From: Laspinema palackyanum D2c
Lineage (GTDB): Bacteria; Cyanobacteriota; Cyanobacteriia; Cyanobacteriales; Laspinemataceae
Assembly: GCF_025370875.1 (NCBI RefSeq)
Contig: NZ_JAMXFD010000022.1
Span: 1 to 64,000 of the forward strand
Direction: 5' to 3'
DNA: 64,000 nucleotides
This document shows, in pieces, positions 45,370 to 54,404 of the stretch (position 1 is its first letter; the number at the start of each line of letters is the position of its first letter). The notes under the pieces are model-generated. The model worked only from the letters and a program-made list of their open reading frames with translations. It did not search any database and had not been told where the DNA came from. A program made the position numbers and the translations under genes.

Positions 45370-45777
45370 TTAAATCTCCCCAACGCTGCCGCTGGGTTCG
45401 GGGTTGGTTTCAGAGATTGAGGGACTGCTGGTGAGGGCTTTGAGCGATCGCATTTCGGCTTCTAAGACTTGCAGGCGATCGTGCAGTTGGCGGTTTTCTT
45501 CGATTAAATCTTGATTTTTACTGCTCAAATATGGGTCATTTTCCCACCAGTTGATTCCCATTTCTCGCGCTTTATCCACGGAAGCAATTAGTAAGCGAAT
45601 TCGGATATGGAGTAGCTCAGTTGTGGCAACGGAAATGGAAATATCTCCGGCAATTACTATTCCTTTATCTAAGACTCGTTCGAGGATATCGGCTAAAGTC
45701 GAGCCTTGGGTGGAGGTGGCAATGGTGCGATTTGAGTTGGATTGAGCGCTTGAAGGCTGTATCGGGTTAGAAGACAC
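45370..45777 (-). CDS. gvpJ: Gas vesicle protein GvpJ
   Basis: A 135-residue GvpA paralogue of the GvpJ type, a minor shell or nucleation component. The GvpA-like core is LADILERVLDKGIVIAGDIS, then VATTELLHIRIRLLIASVDK (about 31-70). A coiled-coil extension (ENRQLHDRLQVLEAEMRSL) follows, which GvpA lacks. The start codon is GTG at 45777. It is first in the minus-strand unit and divergent from gvpA by 1.19 kb. Confidence 0.92.
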   Translation of the reverse strand: MSSNPIQPSSAQSNSNRTIATSTQGSTLADILERVLDKGIVIAGDISISVATTELLHIRIRLLIASVDKAREMGINWWENDPYLSSKNQDLIEENRQLHDRLQVLEAEMRSLKALTSSPSISETNPEPSGSVGEI

Positions 45778-46962
45778 GATGAATTTAACTCAGTAAAGGG
45801 ATTTAATTAGAGTTTTGCAGGGTTGGCTAGAGTTGGCTGCATTCAGCCCTTCCTCAACAATTAGGTCGAAGCATCGGCAATTCCCGGGATGGGATTGATT
45901 GCGATCGCCCTAGCATCCAATCGATGAGAACAATCAGACTGAATGAATATCCTCTGCTATTTTTCCCTGTTTAAACTGCGATCGCCCACCTAAACCTCAG
46001 TTTTTTACGGTTTAAAGTGACCCCACTTTATTTAGATATTCTAACACGCCAATTTCCTTTAAACCGCTGCATCCTTGCTCTTTTTTCTTAAATCTTTCCT
46101 CTACCTGACTGCTAATGGTCATAGGTCTAACTATTATAAATCGAACTCCGTTGCTCTGCTCATATATTTTTATGAACAATCCTAAAGAAATATTGCAAAA
46201 TCCCCGGTTTGCAGTATCGACTTCAGTCGTTACCCCCATTTCCCCGTAAGGAATCCAGCCATTTTCAAAATCCCAACGCTATCATCCCACTTCTCTTGAC
46301 AAAACTCCCCAAACATGATTTAAAACTAAACCCTCGGATAGAGAAAAAGACTTAGAGAGAATTCCTAGACCCCTTCGGACGCCCAGACCCCTAAAAATCT
46401 CTCTTTAAAGTTTTGTTAAATTTGTAATTTCCTTGATAATGGAGGTGGCCGACTGAGGTACGATAACAACAAGCAGATTTCCTCAACAAATCCCCCATCG
46501 AATCAGGGTGTGGAACTCGCGGTAAACGGACGAGACGATTTTGCGATCGCCTCGAACCAGAGCCCTTGAAAAACACCGTGATTCGGAAAGATAAAACTCA
46601 GAGGAATTCTGGACTAAATCAGCCTAAAATCGGTGGGGGTAATGAGTTGGAAGGGGGTGGAGTTCAGCAAAACGGCAAAACACCGAAAAAAGGAAGGGAG
46701 GGACTGTTGTTTCAGTTCGACTTGTACAGATAAAATCAAGGCGAACGGACCCTGTTTTTCATCTAATTTTAGGGGTTAAACCGCAGTAGGAGGGTTCCCT
46801 TTGAATCTGGCATCTTGAATGGGGCCGCAAGAGGGGGAGAGCACCATCACTGGCATAAAAACCAAGTATTTTTATGTTAAATGGACTCAATCAAGTCATT
46901 AATCCACCTGGATCACGGGGTGGGAAAGTCCAAGTCTTTATTTACACTCTGGAGCAATCATC
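45778..46962. promoter_or_regulatory. Divergent gvpJ/gvpA control region
   Basis: A 1.19-kb intergenic region with no supported gene. A candidate gvpA promoter is TTGTTT (46707-46712), an 18-base spacer and TAAAAT (46731-46736), giving a leader of about 220 nt. One single palindromic repeat unit (ATCGACTTCAGTCGTTAC) lies near 46217. A short minus-strand frame at 46012-46239 reads through it and is not called. Confidence 0.45.
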
Positions 46963-47181
46963 ATGGCAGTTGAAAAAGTCAACTCATCTTCCAGTCTAGC
47001 CGAAGTCATCGATCGCATTTTAGATAAAGGCGTCGTGATCGATTTATGGGTGCGGGTATCCCTGGTGGGAATCGAACTGCTGGCGATCGAAGCAAGAATT
47101 GTCATCGCCTCGGTAGAAACCTATCTGAAATATGCGGAAGCGGTAGGGCTGACTTCCCAAGCTGCTGTCCCTGCGGCTTAA
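46963..47181 (+). CDS. gvpA: Major gas vesicle shell protein GvpA
   Basis: The 72-residue amphipathic shell protein that forms the ribs of the gas vesicle. [26 protein letters not shown] and [20 protein letters not shown] are diagnostic (key residues D-R-I-L-D-K-G and W). GGAG lies upstream of ATG 46963. Only one gvpA copy is present here, followed by gvpC and gvpN in the canonical order. Confidence 0.98.
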   Translation: MAVEKVNSSSSLAEVIDRILDKGVVIDLWVRVSLVGIELLAIEARIVIASVETYLKYAEAVGLTSQAAVPAA

Positions 47182-47224
47182 TCCATTGTAGTGGATCGAA
47201 AATAGCCAGTAACCGGACATTAAA

Positions 47225-47255
47225 CCTGCTGCCTGCGAAGAAAAGCAGCAGCAGG
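47225..47255 (+). terminator. Hairpin between gvpA and gvpC
   Basis: CCTGCTGC (47225-47232) pairs with GCAGCAGG (47248-47255), followed by TATTTCCC. It probably attenuates transcription so that gvpA mRNA exceeds gvpC and gvpN mRNA. Confidence 0.55.
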
Positions 47256-47367
47256 TATTTCCCATACATTAAAAATGGAAAATTGACCGGAAAGGGACAG
47301 TCCGACTCGGCCATGTCTTGAAAATTTTGCCCATAATTTAGCTGAGATTATACCCGGAGGAAAAGTC

Positions 47368-47736
47368 GTGTCTTTGCGAGAACAATGGAACGCTGCTAGG
47401 GTGCAACGTCAGCAGGAAATTCTAGTTCGGCAACAACAGGTCCTAGAACAGCGCTATGAGACTCAAATCAAATTAGAAGAAATCGCCGCCCATCGAGTCG
47501 AAATGGCGGCGGAAGTCAGCCAAGCGTTGCAGGACTTTTATGCCAACTTAAAAGCCGATGTTGCCGCTTTTCGAGAAGAAACGCGATCGCAACAGGAACA
47601 AATCTGGACTGCCGAAAAACAGCAGCGGAGTACCTATGTAACCAACCTGCAAGCGTATGTTTGGGGAACAGCGCCTACCCCAATTAAACCCCGTCCCAAA
47701 CCCACTGGAGTTTCCCTGAATTCCCCTAAGCGCTAA
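47368..47736 (+). CDS. gvpC: GvpC-like gas vesicle protein
   Basis: A 122-residue helical protein, starting at GTG 47368 behind CGGAGG. REQWNAARVQRQQEILVRQQ, VSQALQDFYANLKADVAAF and the ending NLQAYVWG fit short GvpC proteins that wrap the vesicle, but the usual 33-residue repeats are hard to see; one unit at most is clear. The position between gvpA and gvpN supports the call. The C-terminal 20 residues are Pro/Lys-rich. Confidence 0.65.
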   Translation: MSLREQWNAARVQRQQEILVRQQQVLEQRYETQIKLEEIAAHRVEMAAEVSQALQDFYANLKADVAAFREETRSQQEQIWTAEKQQRSTYVTNLQAYVWGTAPTPIKPRPKPTGVSLNSPKR

Positions 47737-47766
47737 CTCAACGGACGTGATGCAAAGAGGTTATTT

Positions 47767-48705
47767 GTGACCACAGTTTTACAAGCCACTTCCCAGAATT
47801 TTGTCGATACACCGGCCATTCATCGTCTGACAAAACGCGCCTTGCGCTATCTCCATGCGGGATTTTCAGTTCACCTGCGCGGTCCTGCTGGAACCGGCAA
47901 AACAACTTTAGCCATTCATTTGGCTAATCTGTTGGAACGTCCGATTGTTTTAATGTTTGGCGATGATGAATACAAATCATCAGACTTGATTGGCAACCAA
48001 CGGGGATACAACCGCAAAAAAGTAGTAGACAACTTTATTCACAACGTGATTAAAGTCGAAGATGAATATCGTCAATCCTGGTCAGATGCAAGGTTAACCA
48101 CCGCCTGCCGCGAGGGATTTACCCTCATTTATGACGAATTTAATCGATCGCGTCCCGAAGTGAATAATGTGTTGCTATCAGTTTTAGAAGAAAAACTGTT
48201 AGTCCTGCCAACCAGTGCACAACAACCGGAATATATTCGGGCGCATCCCCAGTTTCGCGTAATTTTTACCTCCAATCCCGAGGAATATTGCGGAGTCCAT
48301 GAAACTCAGGATGCCTTAATGGATCGGTTGATTACTTTAGATATTCCTGAACCCGATGAACTGACTCAACAAGAGATTGTTGTCCAAAAATCGGGATTAA
48401 CCCGAGGGGATGCGGCAATGATTGTGCATTTGGTCAAAACCTTTCGAGAACGGAGTACGACCCACGAAAAATCCTCGGGTTTACGCGCTTGTTTAATTGT
48501 GGCTACAGTCTGTCACCAAAATAATATTCCCGTCGTCCCCAGCAGTGCCGACTTTCGAGAAATTTGTGCTGATATTTTGCTCTCTCGGGCTAAAATTCCT
48601 CATGCTGAAGGACTTGCCATTCTCGGGCAACTATTTAAAGAAGTCATGGCGGCAGAGAAACGTTCCGCCACGGTTGAGGTTTTAACCCATGGTAAAGTAG
48701 GATAG
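47767..48705 (+). CDS. gvpN: Gas vesicle AAA+ ATPase GvpN
   Basis: A 312-residue MoxR-type AAA+ ATPase needed for gas-vesicle growth. Walker [16 protein letters not shown] (about 39-53), the GvpN-specific insert [20 protein letters not shown], Walker [20 protein letters not shown], sensor 1 [14 protein letters not shown] and sensor 2 LRACLIVA are all present. The start is GTG 47767, 30 bases after gvpC. It is the last recognised structural gvp gene on this strand. Confidence 0.95.
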   Translation: MTTVLQATSQNFVDTPAIHRLTKRALRYLHAGFSVHLRGPAGTGKTTLAIHLANLLERPIVLMFGDDEYKSSDLIGNQRGYNRKKVVDNFIHNVIKVEDEYRQSWSDARLTTACREGFTLIYDEFNRSRPEVNNVLLSVLEEKLLVLPTSAQQPEYIRAHPQFRVIFTSNPEEYCGVHETQDALMDRLITLDIPEPDELTQQEIVVQKSGLTRGDAAMIVHLVKTFRERSTTHEKSSGLRACLIVATVCHQNNIPVVPSSADFREICADILLSRAKIPHAEGLAILGQLFKEVMAAEKRSATVEVLTHGKVG

Positions 48706-48752
48706 ACTCGCCTAATTCTATCTTTTCTAGGGCTGTAAATACAGAGTTGGTT

Positions 48753-48819
48753 AGAAACCGGGTTTCTTGACAATATTTTGGCCTATTAGTAATAACTTTA
48801 GGCCAGAAACCCGGTTTCT
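48753..48819. repeat. Inverted repeat downstream of gvpN
   Basis: AGAAACCGGGTTTCT (48753-48767) pairs with AGAAACCCGGTTTCT (48805-48819); an inner pair TGGCCT/AGGCCA at 48779 and 48800 tightens the centre. The outer arms match the element at 4407-4473. It lies 48 bases behind gvpN. Confidence 0.8.
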
Positions 48820-48924
48820 TGCTCTTTGGATCTAAAAAACTGTATCGATATCCCACAGAACAATATCGGAAGTCGAATTTAACCTGAATGCGATCGCTCA
48901 ATTAGCAGCTACGAATCCCCCAAG

Positions 48925-51900
48925 ATGATTTTCAATAAATCCGTTGCCGTTCCACCCACCGCTAAAGAAGTTGACCTGGGCTATTCTTATCCAGATATCC
49001 CCTTGTTTAATGGGACTAGCGATTGGATTGAAATTCCCTATTCCGGAGATTTTAATCCCCGGCAGTTTACGGTGGAACTGTGGGTGGACTATCAAGGAGG
49101 AATTGGCTATCGAGCCATTTTAACCTCAGTTTGTAGTTCTGCTCAAGAAGGAAGGCGGGGCTATCTTTTCTGTGTGAATCCCGCCGGAAATTGGCAATTT
49201 TGGACGGGTAGCGGTCAACCGGACGCGCCTTGGGTGATGCTGACTGGACCGAGAGCTGCAAAAGGGGTCTGGACGCATTTAGCGACAAGTTATGATGAAC
49301 CGTCGCAAACAGTTTTCTTCTATATTGATGGCACTTTAGTAGCGCAACGCTCTGGAATTCCCTTTCATCCAAATGAGCGCAATTCCCTGCGCGTGGGGGC
49401 TGGTGCCACGGAACAAAGTGGGGCAAGTCCTTGTTTTTTTCAGGGACGAATTGCACAAATTAGAATCTGGAATCGTCCGTTAAGTCTTGCGGATATTACC
49501 ACTCTAGCAAACCCGGATTTAATGGGCAAGGGTCCAATAACTCTAACCCCCCCAATTGTTTCCTCTCCGGTAGAACCTTACCCAATTGCTTCCGAAACCC
49601 ACCCCGAACCGGAGGTTTTATTAGAAGAAACTCCCTCCGTGATTAGGGAAGAAGAAATCTGGGATGAGGAGATAACTGAACCGGAACCGGAGGTTTTATT
49701 AGAAGAAACTCCCTCCGTGATTGGGGAAGAAGAAATCTGGGATGAGGAGATAACTGAACCGGAACCGGAGGTTTTATTAGAAGAAACTCCCTCCGAACCA
49801 GAACCGGATATTTTAATCGAAGAAACTCCCTTCATGATTGGGGAGGAAGAGATAGAAGAACCGCGAGAAATATTGGAAATGTCTCCAACTCTGGGAGGAC
49901 CGGAACCGGAAACTGTTCCTGACGCAAAATCCTTACAGTCTGCTTTAATGTTCAATGGAATGAATAGCAGTGTAGAAATTAAAACGCCCTTTAAAAATAA
50001 TCAGACTTTTACCCTATCGCTGTGGGTTAAACCGGCATTGTTGGACCAGGGTTGGTGTGGGTTGTTCAGCAATGATTCTGGAGAGCATTTACCTCCCCTG
50101 CAACTGGGAATTGCCCCGAAAGGAGGATTGTATTACGATTCCTTTGATGCGGCAGGAACTTGTCGATATCATGATACCCTTGAGGGATTTTTTGAAAGTG
50201 CCGATCGCTGGGTACAGATTGCCTGGGTGAAAGTGGGAACCGAATATCGCTTTTATCGCAACGGCGAGTTATATGCCATCCAACCTGCACCGTCGGCCTT
50301 CTATCGGCATCACTCTCAGGCGTTGATTGGGATGGGAGAGAATGGGTTTGCGGGGGCAATTCGAGATGTGAGAGTCTGGAAAGTTGCCCGAACTGCCGCC
50401 GAGATTCGTCATGATTTGCACCGTCCTTTAACCGGAGAGGAACCGGGATTGTGCCATTACTGGGGGTTCAATGATGGCAATGGCGCGATCGCCTCCGATG
50501 GAGCAAAATGCGCTAACTGGGGGAAAATCATCGGGGCCACCTGGGGACAAGGTAACCCCCCTAGAAGCAGTGAAATTTCCCCAAACGAGGGATTTAGGCC
50601 CGTCTTATGCTTTGCCGGAGAAACAAACTATATCGAAGTCGAAGACCCCTTCGAGAATGATACCACCTTTACCATTTCCCTATGGTTGCAACCGGACACT
50701 GCAAGTCCAACCCCCTATGGCATCATGGGAAAACGCTGGTGGCCCTCCGCCTTTAAACCGGAACTGTGGGGGATTGAGTACCAACAAACGTTATACTATC
50801 ATACCTCGGATCCGTCTTCTCCAAACATTTGTCATGCGGCACCCTTGTTGAACTTTTTTTCTGGGTGCGAAGGAGAGTGGGTGCATTTGACCTGGGTGAA
50901 AGCGGGAACAGAGTATCGATTTTATCGCAATGGGACGTTATTTGCCACCCAATCTGCACCAGAACGGTTCTATACTGATAATACAACCTATTGGTTTGGC
51001 AAGTTGGGAATCGGGAATTCCGTGGCGCACTTTCGGGGGCAAATGGCGGATATTCAAATCTGGAATGTCGCACTCAGCGAGGAACAAATTAAGCAGAATT
51101 TGCAGCAGGGTGTCACGGGAGAGGAGCCTGGATTGCGGCATTATTGGCCGTTAAATGAAGGGCAGGGGACGCGGGTTCAGGATATTGCCAATCAAACCAA
51201 TCCGGGCAAAATTCGCGGTGCGACATGGCAGATTGAAGAAGTGGCGATCGCCCTGCCGGAACCAGAATTCCCCCTCCCCCACTTTGTGTCCTCGGTACTC
51301 ACGTTTGATGGAGAGGATGATGCCGTCATCCTTCCCGAACTGGGAGAAATAGATCGCACTTTTACCCTGTCCCTGTGGGTCAAACCGGCAACCTTGGATG
51401 ATGAACGGTGGCAAGGGATTCTCAGTAAGCAGGGGGAAGAGGGGGAGCAATTGGGACTCTGCTTGTGTCCTGGCGATCGCGCCTTGCAGTATCAAACCCG
51501 AGGGTTAGGGGAGAAAACGCTTGATAGCAATGTTTTGCTCAACTTCTTTGAAACCGGCAATCAATGGGTTCATATCACTTGGGTGAAAGCAGGAAGTCTT
51601 TCTCACTTTTACCGCAATGGCGAATGGGTTGCCACCCAACGGACCCCGGAACGATTACAGCAGACCCCGGGAGACTATTGCTTAGGGAAATCCCAGGTTT
51701 TTGGAAACCGAGATAGCTTTTTTGCCGGTCAAATTGCCGAAGTGAGACTCTGGCGGGTGGCGCGAACCGAGGCGGAAATTCAGAGCGATTTCACCCATCG
51801 CTTGCAAGGGGATGAACCGGGATTAATCGCCTATTATCCCTTGAATGAAGGGAGTGGAGACTGGGTAGGCGATCGCGGACGGATTCTGGGGGCGAAATGG

Positions 51901-51927
51901 GAACTGATGGAAATACCGATTGTGTAA
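48925..51927 (+). CDS. Four-domain LamG-type protein
   Basis: A 1,000-residue protein with four concanavalin A-like LamG modules at about 25-190, 340-530, 555-755 and 790-1000. Repeated signatures are FTVELWV / FTLSLWVKP, WVHITWVKAG, EYRFYRNG, and EPGLCHYWGFNDGNG-type ends. The first and second modules are joined by an acidic linker of 26-residue repeats (EPEVLLEETPSVI). No signal peptide or anchor is seen, so it may be cytoplasmic. It follows gvpN and precedes the ArsA-type gene; a role with gas vesicles is suggested by position only. Confidence 0.75.
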   Translation: MIFNKSVAVPPTAKEVDLGYSYPDIPLFNGTSDWIEIPYSGDFNPRQFTVELWVDYQGGIGYRAILTSVCSSAQEGRRGYLFCVNPAGNWQFWTGSGQPDAPWVMLTGPRAAKGVWTHLATSYDEPSQTVFFYIDGTLVAQRSGIPFHPNERNSLRVGAGATEQSGASPCFFQGRIAQIRIWNRPLSLADITTLANPDLMGKGPITLTPPIVSSPVEPYPIASETHPEPEVLLEETPSVIREEEIWDEEITEPEPEVLLEETPSVIGEEEIWDEEITEPEPEVLLEETPSEPEPDILIEETPFMIGEEEIEEPREILEMSPTLGGPEPETVPDAKSLQSALMFNGMNSSVEIKTPFKNNQTFTLSLWVKPALLDQGWCGLFSNDSGEHLPPLQLGIAPKGGLYYDSFDAAGTCRYHDTLEGFFESADRWVQIAWVKVGTEYRFYRNGELYAIQPAPSAFYRHHSQALIGMGENGFAGAIRDVRVWKVARTAAEIRHDLHRPLTGEEPGLCHYWGFNDGNGAIASDGAKCANWGKIIGATWGQGNPPRSSEISPNEGFRPVLCFAGETNYIEVEDPFENDTTFTISLWLQPDTASPTPYGIMGKRWWPSAFKPELWGIEYQQTLYYHTSDPSSPNICHAAPLLNFFSGCEGEWVHLTWVKAGTEYRFYRNGTLFATQSAPERFYTDNTTYWFGKLGIGNSVAHFRGQMADIQIWNVALSEEQIKQNLQQGVTGEEPGLRHYWPLNEGQGTRVQDIANQTNPGKIRGATWQIEEVAIALPEPEFPLPHFVSSVLTFDGEDDAVILPELGEIDRTFTLSLWVKPATLDDERWQGILSKQGEEGEQLGLCLCPGDRALQYQTRGLGEKTLDSNVLLNFFETGNQWVHITWVKAGSLSHFYRNGEWVATQRTPERLQQTPGDYCLGKSQVFGNRDSFFAGQIAEVRLWRVARTEAEIQSDFTHRLQGDEPGLIAYYPLNEGSGDWVGDRGRILGAKWELMEIPIV
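49607..49800 (+). repeat. 78-bp tandem repeat in LamG linker
   Basis: Two full and one partial copies of a 78-bp unit encode EPEVLLEETPSVI followed by (R/G)EEEIWDEEITEP. A fourth, degenerate copy continues to about 49860. Copies are nearly identical at the DNA level, which indicates recent duplication. Confidence 0.9.
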
Positions 51928-51986
51928 ATTAGGCGATCGGTGATGCCTGAATAATGGGATAATCAGATGCAGATTCATAAACCGGA

Positions 51987-53903
51987 ATGGTAGAAATCTC
52001 TATGAATATAACCGATAAAAATTTTACTTCGATTACCCAGTACAACTCCCTTCACCTTGCTTTATTTAGTGGTAAAGGCGGGGTGGGAAAAACCACCCTT
52101 GCTTGTGCTTTTGCCCGAAATTGGGCTAAATTATTTCCCCAAGACTCTATCTTATTAATCTCCACCGATCCCGCTCATTCTTTAGGGGATGTGTTGCAAC
52201 TTCCCGTAACCACTGCCGCTACAGCATTACCGGACTTGCCTAATTTACAAGTGCGATCGCTCGATGCCAAAGAACTCTTAGGGGAATTTAAAGCAAAATA
52301 TGGCAAATTCTTAGAATTATTAGTAGAACGGGGCAGCTTTGTTGAGGGAGAAGATTTAACTCCAGTGTGGGATTTAGACTGGCCCGGATTAGATGAAATC
52401 ATGGGATTGCTGGAAATTCAACGATTGCTCACGGAGAAAGTTGTAGATAGAATTGTGGTGGATATGGCCCCTTCCGGTCATACTTTAAATTTATTAGGCA
52501 TCAAAGATTTTTTAGATGTGGTCTTAAATTCCTTGGAACTGTTCCAAGAAAAACATCGGGCGATGTCTAAAACTTTTAGAGGAACCTATACACCCGATGA
52601 AATCGATAAGTTTTTAGTTGACTTGAAATCTGACTTAAATGAAGGGAGAGCATTGCTGCAAGATGAAAGTTTTACCGCTTGCTTAGTGGTGGCGATCGCC
52701 GAACCCATGAGTTTGTTGGAAACCGGACGGTTTATCACCAGTTTGGAAGAATTATTAATTCCTTGTCAGGGTTTATTCATTAACCAAATTGCCCTCAATC
52801 CAGAACCGGATTTAGACCGTTATAGTGAACAACAACACTTACTTGAAAAATTCCTCCACCTCCCCGGGAATCACCCGGTTTTCATCCTCCCGCAACAAGC
52901 TACCGAACCCCTGGGAGCAAAGGCCCTAGATGCCCTGATTCCTCAACTGCAAGCCCTAGAACAGGTGGAATTAGGTCCCGAGGCGATCGTGGAATGGCCG
53001 GAAAAAGTAGCCCCCAGCTTCCCGGATTTTATCGCAAAAGGTCGTCAATTAATTTTAGTGGGTGGGAAAGGAGGTGTGGGAAAAACCACCGTTGCCGCTG
53101 CATTAGGGTGGGGATTGGCGCAGCGCTATCCGGATAAAAAAATTAGAGTGATTTCCATTGATCCTGCCCATTCTTTAGGAGATGCTTTCGGTCAAGATTT
53201 GGGACATGAACCGATGCCAATCACGGAAAATTTAAGTGGGCAAGAAATTGATGCTGAGGTGATTTTGGAACAATTTCGCGATAACTATCTCTGGGAATTA
53301 GCGGAAATGATGAGTGGAGAAGGGCCGAATCCTGGAAGCATCAAAATTGCCTATACTCCGGAAGCATGGCGGATGCTGGTTGCCCAAGCTTTACCAGGAA
53401 TTGATGAAATGTTATCCTTGATTGAAGTGTTTGATTTATTAAATCGACATGAACAAGATTTAATTATTTTAGATACAGCACCCACGGGTCATTTATTGCG
53501 GTTTTTAGAAATGCCTGCGGCTTTATCCGATTGGTTGGCATGGATATTTAAATTGTGGATTCAATACCAAAATGTGTTAGGCAGAGTGGAATTTATGGGA
53601 CGATTGCGGACGTTGCGGCAACAAGTGGTGAAAGCACAAAAGCAGTTAAAAGATGCTGACTATACAGAATTTATTGGGGTAGTACAAGCACAAGCGGCGA
53701 TTCTGTCCGAACAGGTGCGATTAACAGAGTCATTGGCAAAGATGGAAGTGCCTCAACGGTATGTGGTTCATAATCGGTATCGCCCGGGGGGTGAAATTGA
53801 TGCGCGATTATTTCCAGCACAAACGGTGATTCATTTGCCGGTTTTGCCGCGTTCGGTGTCGGCTTTAGAGAGGATTCAAGGGGCTGCTGATTTGTTGTTT
53901 TAA
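51987..53903 (+). CDS. Tandem ArsA/Get3-family ATPase
   Basis: A 638-residue fusion of two ArsA/Get3-type ATPase halves. Deviant P-loops SGKGGVGKTTLA (about 28-39) and GGKGGVGKTTVA (about 357-368), switch I DPAHSLGDV and DPAHSLGDA, and switch II VDMAPSGHTL and LDTAPTGHLL occur in both. The cysteines that bind arsenite in ArsA are not evident, so a Get3-like chaperone or other membrane-protein role is likelier than arsenite export. arsB and arsR are absent. It lies between the LamG protein and the Cdc48-type ATPase on one strand. Confidence 0.85.
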   Translation: MVEISMNITDKNFTSITQYNSLHLALFSGKGGVGKTTLACAFARNWAKLFPQDSILLISTDPAHSLGDVLQLPVTTAATALPDLPNLQVRSLDAKELLGEFKAKYGKFLELLVERGSFVEGEDLTPVWDLDWPGLDEIMGLLEIQRLLTEKVVDRIVVDMAPSGHTLNLLGIKDFLDVVLNSLELFQEKHRAMSKTFRGTYTPDEIDKFLVDLKSDLNEGRALLQDESFTACLVVAIAEPMSLLETGRFITSLEELLIPCQGLFINQIALNPEPDLDRYSEQQHLLEKFLHLPGNHPVFILPQQATEPLGAKALDALIPQLQALEQVELGPEAIVEWPEKVAPSFPDFIAKGRQLILVGGKGGVGKTTVAAALGWGLAQRYPDKKIRVISIDPAHSLGDAFGQDLGHEPMPITENLSGQEIDAEVILEQFRDNYLWELAEMMSGEGPNPGSIKIAYTPEAWRMLVAQALPGIDEMLSLIEVFDLLNRHEQDLIILDTAPTGHLLRFLEMPAALSDWLAWIFKLWIQYQNVLGRVEFMGRLRTLRQQVVKAQKQLKDADYTEFIGVVQAQAAILSEQVRLTESLAKMEVPQRYVVHNRYRPGGEIDARLFPAQTVIHLPVLPRSVSALERIQGAADLLF

Positions 53904-54404
53904 TCTGGATTAGTTGGGGGAGGGGAATAGGCGCTTAAGCCGCTGAGAGGGCGTATCACGGCAGAGCCATGATACGAGGGGGAGGTGTATAGAGTAGGGT
54001 TTTATTTCCGGTCCCCTCCCCTGATTCTTGGTCCAGGTTAGGGTGGGGTCTCCCGTGAGGTGGCGATTCCCTACGGGATAGCTCCGCCTTAAGGGTTTAA
54101 GCGTTTGTATAGAGGTTGGTCCAACCTATTTCTTCGGCTCAGTGGGGAGGGGGTTTCCAAAAATGCTAAGATTTAGTCTAAACCACTCTACACCTTGGGA
54201 TATAGGGATCCATGCCCTATAAAATCAGCCTTTGGAGGAAGACTATTTAAGGGATAAATTGTTAGATTGAAAGTAACCTCCCTTAAACAAATCCGGGGCT
54301 TTTTCTATATCTTAGGGTAGAGCCAATTGCAGTGAACTACTGCATTTTGGACCCAAATTAATGGGGTCAAAAACGGAACTGTTAATTATGAGGGAGAGCT
54401 ATTT
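53904..54404. other. Intergenic region before Cdc48-type gene
   Basis: About 500 bases without a gene. A hairpin CGTATCA/TGATACG lies at 53952-53976, similar in style to the palindromes of the 7.7-kb and 56.4-kb compound elements. A good Shine-Dalgarno (GAGGGAGAG) precedes ATG 54405. Confidence 0.45.

Noticed and set aside
46012-46239. 75-codon minus-strand frame between gvpJ and gvpA
   Set aside because: Its N-terminus is translated repeat sequence, with no conserved features; it is treated as part of the control region.
51987-53903. Arsenite-pump ATPase of an ars operon
   Set aside because: The arsenite-binding cysteines are not evident and no arsB, arsC or arsR gene is near, so the call is limited to the ArsA/Get3 family.
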